A stretch of 64,000 nt of DNA from Cupriavidus neocaledonicus. GTDB lineage: Bacteria > Pseudomonadota > Gammaproteobacteria > Burkholderiales > Burkholderiaceae. Position numbers and translations under genes: made by a program. Under the pieces are notes generated by a model. That model was not told the origin of the DNA, searched no databases, and was given only the letters and a program-made list of their open reading frames with translations. Positions 60,329-64,000 of this stretch are shown one piece after another. Location: contig NZ_AQUR01000103.1 in the NCBI RefSeq assembly GCF_000372525.1, forward strand, positions 1 to 64,000. Reading direction: 5' to 3'. Position 1 is the stretch's first letter. Each line of letters starts with the position of its first letter.

Positions 60329-60340
60329 TCATATATATGA
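60329..60340. promoter_or_regulatory. Palindrome upstream of the suyA promoter
   Basis: TCATATATATGA is a perfect 12-bp palindrome. With flanking bases the arms extend to 9 bp with one mismatch. It ends 5 bp before the -35 element of the suyA promoter, a position typical of an activator or repressor site. Confidence 0.5.
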
Positions 60341-60345
60341 GTTGG

Positions 60346-60374
60346 TTGACATGGATGAATCCAGCGCCTACCAT
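60346..60374 (+). promoter_or_regulatory. Sigma-70 promoter of the sulfolactate operon
   Basis: A perfect -35 TTGACA (60346-60351) is followed after exactly 17 bp by TACCAT (60369-60374), a good -10. Transcription would begin near 60381, about 30 bp ahead of the suyA ATG. It is the clearest vegetative promoter I found in the window. Confidence 0.65.
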
Positions 60375-60409
60375 GATTTTCACGCAAGACCCACAGAGAG
60401 GAGACAACG

Positions 60410-60691
60410 ATGATTCACGTAGTGCTTCATGACGCCAAGGACACCGTCGCGGTGGCCGTGGTGGAGGGGATCCAGCCCGGCACCCAGCTCAATGCCTGGA
60501 TCATGGACGAAGACAAGATCGTGACCGTGACCGCGCTGCAGCCGATTCCCATCGGCCACAAGGTGGCGCTGCGCGACATGGATGTGAACGAGACGGTCTA
60601 CAAGTACGGCATCGACATCGGCAAGGTGGTGGCGCCGATCAAGGCGGGGCAGCACGCCCACGTCCACAACATCAAGACCAAGCGCTGGTAA
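60410..60691 (+). CDS. suyA: (R)-Sulfolactate sulfo-lyase, small subunit
   Basis: A 93-residue SAF-domain protein with GIQPGTQLNAW, PIPIGHKVAL and VYKYGIDIGKV, as in the small subunit SuyA. With SuyB it cleaves (R)-3-sulfolactate to pyruvate and sulfite (EC 4.4.1.24). It is the split counterpart of the N-terminal domain of galactarate/altronate dehydratases. AGGAGA precedes the ATG. Followed by suyB, slcC and comC, the set known from sulfolactate-degrading bacteria, which supports this over altronate dehydratase. Confidence 0.82.
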   Translation: MIHVVLHDAKDTVAVAVVEGIQPGTQLNAWIMDEDKIVTVTALQPIPIGHKVALRDMDVNETVYKYGIDIGKVVAPIKAGQHAHVHNIKTKRW

Positions 60692-60772
60692 GCCGGGCGC
60701 GCCGCGCCTGCGTTCCATTCGCCTTCATTCCGCTTCAACTCCGCTTCCATCGCGCATCCAAGGATCCACGTC

Positions 60773-61948
60773 ATGTCCGTGATCGACCAAAACACCACCT
60801 TCTGGGGCTACCGCCGCGACAACGGCCGCGTCGGCGTGCGCAACCACGTCATCATCCTGCCGCTGGACGACTTGTCCAACGCCGCCGCCGAGGCCGTCGC
60901 CGCCGCGATCAAGGGCACCATGGCGATTCCCCATCCGTACGGCCGCCTGCAGTTCGGGCCGGACCTGGACCTGCATTTCCGCACGCTGATTGGCGCGGGC
61001 AGCAACCCGAACGTCGCCGCGGTGGTGGTGATCGGCATCGAGGATGGCTGGACCAAGAAAGTGGTCGACGGCATCGCGCAGACCGGCAAGCCGGTGGTCG
61101 GCTTCGGCATCGAGGGCCACGGCGACCATGACACCATCATGCGCGCCTCGAAGGCCGCGCGGGAGTTCGTTCAGTACGCCACCGCGCTGCATCGCGTGGA
61201 GTGCCCGATCAACGAGCTGTGGGTGTCGACCAAGTGCGGCGAATCGGACACGACCTCGGGCTGCGGCGCCAACCCGACTGTCGGCAACGCCTTCGACAAG
61301 CTGCATCCGCTGGGCACCACGCTGGTGTTCGGCGAGACCTCCGAGCTGACCGGCGGCGAGCATATCGTCGCGGCGCGCTGCGCCAACGACGACGTGCGGC
61401 ACCAGTTCATGGCGATGTTCGAGCGCTACCAGGGCATGATCGACCGCTGGAAGACTTCCGACCTGTCTGAGTCGCAGCCAACCAAGGGCAATATCGCCGG
61501 CGGCCTGACCACCATCGAAGAGAAGGCGCTGGGCAATATCCAGAAGATCGGCAAGAAGTGCACCGTCGACGGCGTGCTCGACAAGGCCGAGGCGCCGACG
61601 CATCCGGGGCTGTGGTTCATGGATTCGTCTTCGGCCGCGGCCGAGATGGTCACGCTGTGCGCGGCGGCCGGCTACGTGGTCCATTTCTTCCCGACCGGGC
61701 AGGGCAACGTGATCGGCAACCCGATCGTGCCGGTGATCAAGCTGTGCGCCAACCCGCGCACCGTGCGCCTGATGAGCGAGCACATGGACGTCGACTGCTC
61801 GGGCCTGCTGCAGCGCGAGCAGACGCTGGACCAGACCGGCGACAAGCTGCTGGAATGCATGCTGGCCACCATCAACGGCCGCTGGACCGCGGCCGAGGCG
61901 CTCGGTCACCGCGAGTTCGTGCTGACCCGCATCCACGAGTCGGCATGA
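60773..61948 (+). CDS. suyB: (R)-Sulfolactate sulfo-lyase, large subunit
   Basis: A 391-residue UxaA-domain protein: GYRRDNGRVGVRNHVIILP, STKCGESDTTSGCGANP and NPRTVRLMSEHMDVDCSG give the expected conserved Cys and Gly positions. It forms the catalytic part of sulfo-lyase with SuyA. It is 81 bp after suyA and overlaps slcC. Downstream dehydrogenases of the SlcC and ComC types strengthen the sulfolactate assignment. Sulfite detoxification genes are not in the window. Confidence 0.82.
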   Translation: MSVIDQNTTFWGYRRDNGRVGVRNHVIILPLDDLSNAAAEAVAAAIKGTMAIPHPYGRLQFGPDLDLHFRTLIGAGSNPNVAAVVVIGIEDGWTKKVVDGIAQTGKPVVGFGIEGHGDHDTIMRASKAAREFVQYATALHRVECPINELWVSTKCGESDTTSGCGANPTVGNAFDKLHPLGTTLVFGETSELTGGEHIVAARCANDDVRHQFMAMFERYQGMIDRWKTSDLSESQPTKGNIAGGLTTIEEKALGNIQKIGKKCTVDGVLDKAEAPTHPGLWFMDSSSAAAEMVTLCAAAGYVVHFFPTGQGNVIGNPIVPVIKLCANPRTVRLMSEHMDVDCSGLLQREQTLDQTGDKLLECMLATINGRWTAAEALGHREFVLTRIHESA

Positions 61949-62883
61949 TGAAGCGCATCTGCATCAGCGAGTTCATGGACCCGGTCGCGGTGCAGGCGCT
62001 GAGCGCCGGCTTCGACCTGCGCTACGAGCCCGGCTGGGTGGACCGTCGCGGCGAGCTGCTCGAGGTCCTGGACGGGGCGCACGCGCTGGTGGTGCGCAAC
62101 CGCACCCAGGTGGATGCGGCGCTGCTCGCCAGCGCGCCGGCCTTGCGGGTGGTGGGGCGGCTCGGCGTGGGGCTTGACAATATCGACGTCGCCGCCTGCC
62201 GCGAACGCGGCATCCGCGTGATTCCCGCGGCCGGGGCCAATGCGCGCTCGGTGGCGGAGTACGTGGTGACCACGGCCGCCGTGCTGCTGCGCGGCGCCTA
62301 CCTGTCCAGCGCCGAGGTGGCGGACGGCCAGTGGCCGCGGGCCAGGCTGTCGGAGGGCCGGGAGGCGCTGGGCAAGACACTGGGCCTGATCGGCTTTGGC
62401 GACATCGGCCGGCAGACCGCTGCGCTGGCGCGCGCCTTCGGCATGGAGGTCATTGCCAGCGATCCGATGTTGCCGGCAGACGATCCGGTCTGGTCCGCCA
62501 CCGGGGTGGCCTGCGTGCCGCTCGACGCGCTGCTGGCGCAGGCCGACGCGGTCAGCCTGCATGTGCCGCTGGTGGCCGCCACGCGCAACCTGATCGATGT
62601 CGGCCGCCTGGCGGCGATGAAGTCCGGCGCGGTGCTGATCAATACCGCGCGCGGCGGCGTGGTCGACGAGGCGGCGCTTGCCGATGCACTGCGGGCCGGG
62701 CATTTGGCCGGCGCCGCGCTGGACGTGTTCGACAGCGAGCCGCTGCCCGCGGGCAGCGGGCTGCGGGGCGTGCCCAACCTGATCCTGACACCGCACGTCG
62801 GTGGCGTGACGCGCGAAGCCAATGCGCGCGTATCGATGATGATCGCCCGCGAGGTGCGGCAATCGCTGGAGCAGATGCCATGA
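61945..62883 (+). CDS. slcC: (S)-Sulfolactate dehydrogenase-type D-2-hydroxyacid dehydrogenase
   Basis: A 312-residue D-2-hydroxyacid dehydrogenase. The NAD motif is LGLIGFGDIGRQTAALARAF. The catalytic Arg lies in INTARGGVVDEAALADAL, the Glu in DVFDSEPLP and the His in TPHVGG. In sulfolactate operons SlcC oxidises (S)-sulfolactate to sulfopyruvate (EC 1.1.1.310). The start may be ATG 61945 or 61948 (ATGATG); both overlap the suyB stop. Specificity is inferred from the neighbours. Confidence 0.78.
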   Translation: MMKRICISEFMDPVAVQALSAGFDLRYEPGWVDRRGELLEVLDGAHALVVRNRTQVDAALLASAPALRVVGRLGVGLDNIDVAACRERGIRVIPAAGANARSVAEYVVTTAAVLLRGAYLSSAEVADGQWPRARLSEGREALGKTLGLIGFGDIGRQTAALARAFGMEVIASDPMLPADDPVWSATGVACVPLDALLAQADAVSLHVPLVAATRNLIDVGRLAAMKSGAVLINTARGGVVDEAALADALRAGHLAGAALDVFDSEPLPAGSGLRGVPNLILTPHVGGVTREANARVSMMIAREVRQSLEQMP

Positions 62884-63902
62884 GTTGGATCGCGTTGCAG
62901 GAGCTGGAGCGCGTGGCCGCCGCGGGCCTGCGCCGGGCCGGGGCCAGCGCGCTGCAGGCCCGGGCGACGGCAGCGGCGCTGGTGCGGGCCGATGCCGCGG
63001 GGCTGCCGTCGCACGGGGTCTCGCGCGTGCCGATGTACGTGGCGCACCTGCGCCATGACCGGGTCGACGGCAATGCCGAGCCGGCGGTGCAGGGCACGCG
63101 CGTCAGCGCAGTGCTGGTCGACGCGCGCTGCGGCTTTGCCTTTGCGGCGTGCGACCTGGCCATCGCCGAAGCCATGGCACGCGCGCGCGCGACCGGCGTC
63201 GGCGTCGCTGTGGTCACCAACAGCCATCACTTCGGCGCCGCGGCGCTGCCGCTGGAGGCCGTGGCGCGCGCCGGCATGGTCGGCATCGCCATGGGCAATT
63301 CGCCCGCGGCCATGCCGGCGTGGGGCGGCAAGCGGCCGCTGTTCGGCACCAACCCGATTGCGGCGGTATTCCCGCGGCAGGGCCATGCGCCGGTGGTGAT
63401 CGACCTGTCGCTGTCGGAAGTCGCGCGCGGCAAGATCATGGTGGCGGCGAAGCAGGGCAAGCCGATTCCGCTCGGATGGGCGCTGGATGAGGCCGGCCAG
63501 CCGACCACCGACGCCCAGGCCGCGCTGCGCGGCTCGATGCTGCCGGCGGGCGGCGTCAAGGGCGCGATGCTGGCGCTGCTGGTGGAGCTGCTGGTGACGT
63601 CGCTGGCCGGCGCGCAGTTCGGCGCCGAGGCCGATTCCTTCTTCAGCGATGCGGGCAACCGTCCGCGCATCGGCCAGCTGTTCTTCGTGCTGGACCCCGG
63701 TGCCTTCGCCGGTTCGCAGGTCTACGCCGCGCGCGTGGAAGCGCTGCTTGCGGCGATGTTGGACGACGAAGGCACACGGGTGCCGGGCGACCGCCGTGTA
63801 ACCGCGCAGGCGCAGGCGGCAGCGCATGGCGTCGACATGCCTGACGCGCTGTGGCGTGAACTGCAATTGCTTGCGGGCGAGGAGGTTGGCGCGCCGCATT
63901 GA
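62880..63902 (+). CDS. comC: (R)-Sulfolactate dehydrogenase-type LDH2 oxidoreductase
   Basis: A 340-residue malate/L-lactate-dehydrogenase (LDH2/MDH2) family protein: LPSHGVSRVPMYV, TNSHHFGAAALPL with the catalytic His, and GTNPIAAVFP, followed by SLSEVARGKIM. ComC-type enzymes reduce sulfopyruvate to (R)-sulfolactate with NADPH (EC 1.1.1.338), so with SlcC it converts (S) to (R) sulfolactate for SuyAB. ATGA overlap with slcC. Function is assigned by context; another 2-oxo acid is possible. Confidence 0.77.
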   Translation: MSWIALQELERVAAAGLRRAGASALQARATAAALVRADAAGLPSHGVSRVPMYVAHLRHDRVDGNAEPAVQGTRVSAVLVDARCGFAFAACDLAIAEAMARARATGVGVAVVTNSHHFGAAALPLEAVARAGMVGIAMGNSPAAMPAWGGKRPLFGTNPIAAVFPRQGHAPVVIDLSLSEVARGKIMVAAKQGKPIPLGWALDEAGQPTTDAQAALRGSMLPAGGVKGAMLALLVELLVTSLAGAQFGAEADSFFSDAGNRPRIGQLFFVLDPGAFAGSQVYAARVEALLAAMLDDEGTRVPGDRRVTAQAQAAAHGVDMPDALWRELQLLAGEEVGAPH

Positions 63903-63959
63903 TTTCCTCACAACGGACCCACGCTCAGATGGGCCGGCCATAACTACCGGAGACAAACC

Positions 63960-64000
63960 ATGGATCGACGCTTGATGTGCGGCGCGCGCAGGCACCTGAA
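63960..64000 (+). CDS. Start of a further gene (cut by window edge)
   Basis: An ATG at 63960 is preceded by CGGAGACAAACC, the same ribosome-site style as other genes here, and opens a frame that runs off the window after 13 complete codons. The visible start is basic (Arg-Arg near residues 3-4), which could begin a signal peptide. It follows comC by 57 bp in the same direction and is probably part of the sulfolactate operon. The product cannot be named. Confidence 0.5.
   Translation, partial: MDRRLMCGARRHL

Noticed and set aside
60410..61948. suyA/suyB read as altronate dehydratase
   Set aside because: The split SAF subunit together with SlcC- and ComC-type dehydrogenases matches known sulfolactate operons better. 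No other uronate genes are adjacent.

Overview
The window is high-GC DNA, nearly fully coded, with the signature of a Burkholderiales beta-proteobacterium and most probably Cupriavidus/Ralstonia. The evidence is several orphan Bug-type solute-binding proteins, five LysR regulators each set beside a small catabolic operon, CaiB-type CoA-transferases, and strong GGAGAC-type ribosome sites with occasional GTG/TTG starts. No rRNA, tRNA, CRISPR array or phage module was seen. The only mobile DNA is the 3' end of an IS256-type transposase at the left edge. The species call is an inference from gene content, not from a marker gene.

Layout. 1-300: IS256-type transposase end. 351-3343: cyclase-family hydrolase divergent from a galactarate dehydratase (garD), with two GntR/FadR-like palindromes between them. 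3353-7030: DUF3820 protein, LysR, CoA-transferase, acyl-CoA dehydrogenase. 7058-9392: ProQ/FinO RNA chaperone, two small unknown genes, and a resolvase-like protein lacking its catalytic residues. 9439-14617: possible sigma-54 promoter, CheB-type methylesterase, and a 1370-residue CheB-CheR-PAS-kinase-receiver hybrid. 14658-18640: taurine/sulfonate ABC transporter (tauABC) plus a second sulfonate-binding protein. 18772-21049: Cys-rich unknown protein and an exported unknown protein. 21170-22966: MFS exporter divergent from an HxlR regulator across an inverted repeat. 22989-27201: ureide cluster (cytosolic and exported hydroxyisourate hydrolases, MFS permease, LysR, uraD). 27211-29938: SBP56 methanethiol-oxidase-type protein, membrane partner, PaaI thioesterase. 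29949-35145: AraC regulator, quinone oxidoreductase, TauD-type dioxygenase, frameshifted BKACE gene, Bug protein. 35173-39123: LysR, MFS, MlrC/M81 peptidase. 39148-41997: LysE exporter and PaiB, divergent from a MocR regulator. 42154-43665: Bug protein and a small membrane protein. 43802-48926: LysR, SDR, MFS, split transketolase. 49054-54811: exported beta-domain protein, then a MoxR/DUF58/VWA/HtrA-like block. 54867-59181: Bug, oxidoreductase and CoA-transferase operon with a divergent LysR. 59153-64000: Bug protein divergent from a sulfolactate operon (suyA, suyB, slcC, comC) and the start of a further gene.

The genes mostly form small regulator-plus-transporter-plus-enzyme modules, typical of an accessory catabolic replicon. 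Organosulfur chemistry recurs: taurine/sulfonate uptake, SBP56 (methanethiol), and sulfolactate to pyruvate and sulfite. In the last module SlcC and ComC would interconvert sulfolactate enantiomers through sulfopyruvate, and SuyAB would cleave the R form. The points most worth a second look are the catalytically stripped resolvase beside a chemosensory-type hybrid kinase, the frameshifted BKACE gene in an unassigned dioxygenase pathway, the split-transketolase operon, and the paired cytosolic/exported hydroxyisourate hydrolases.
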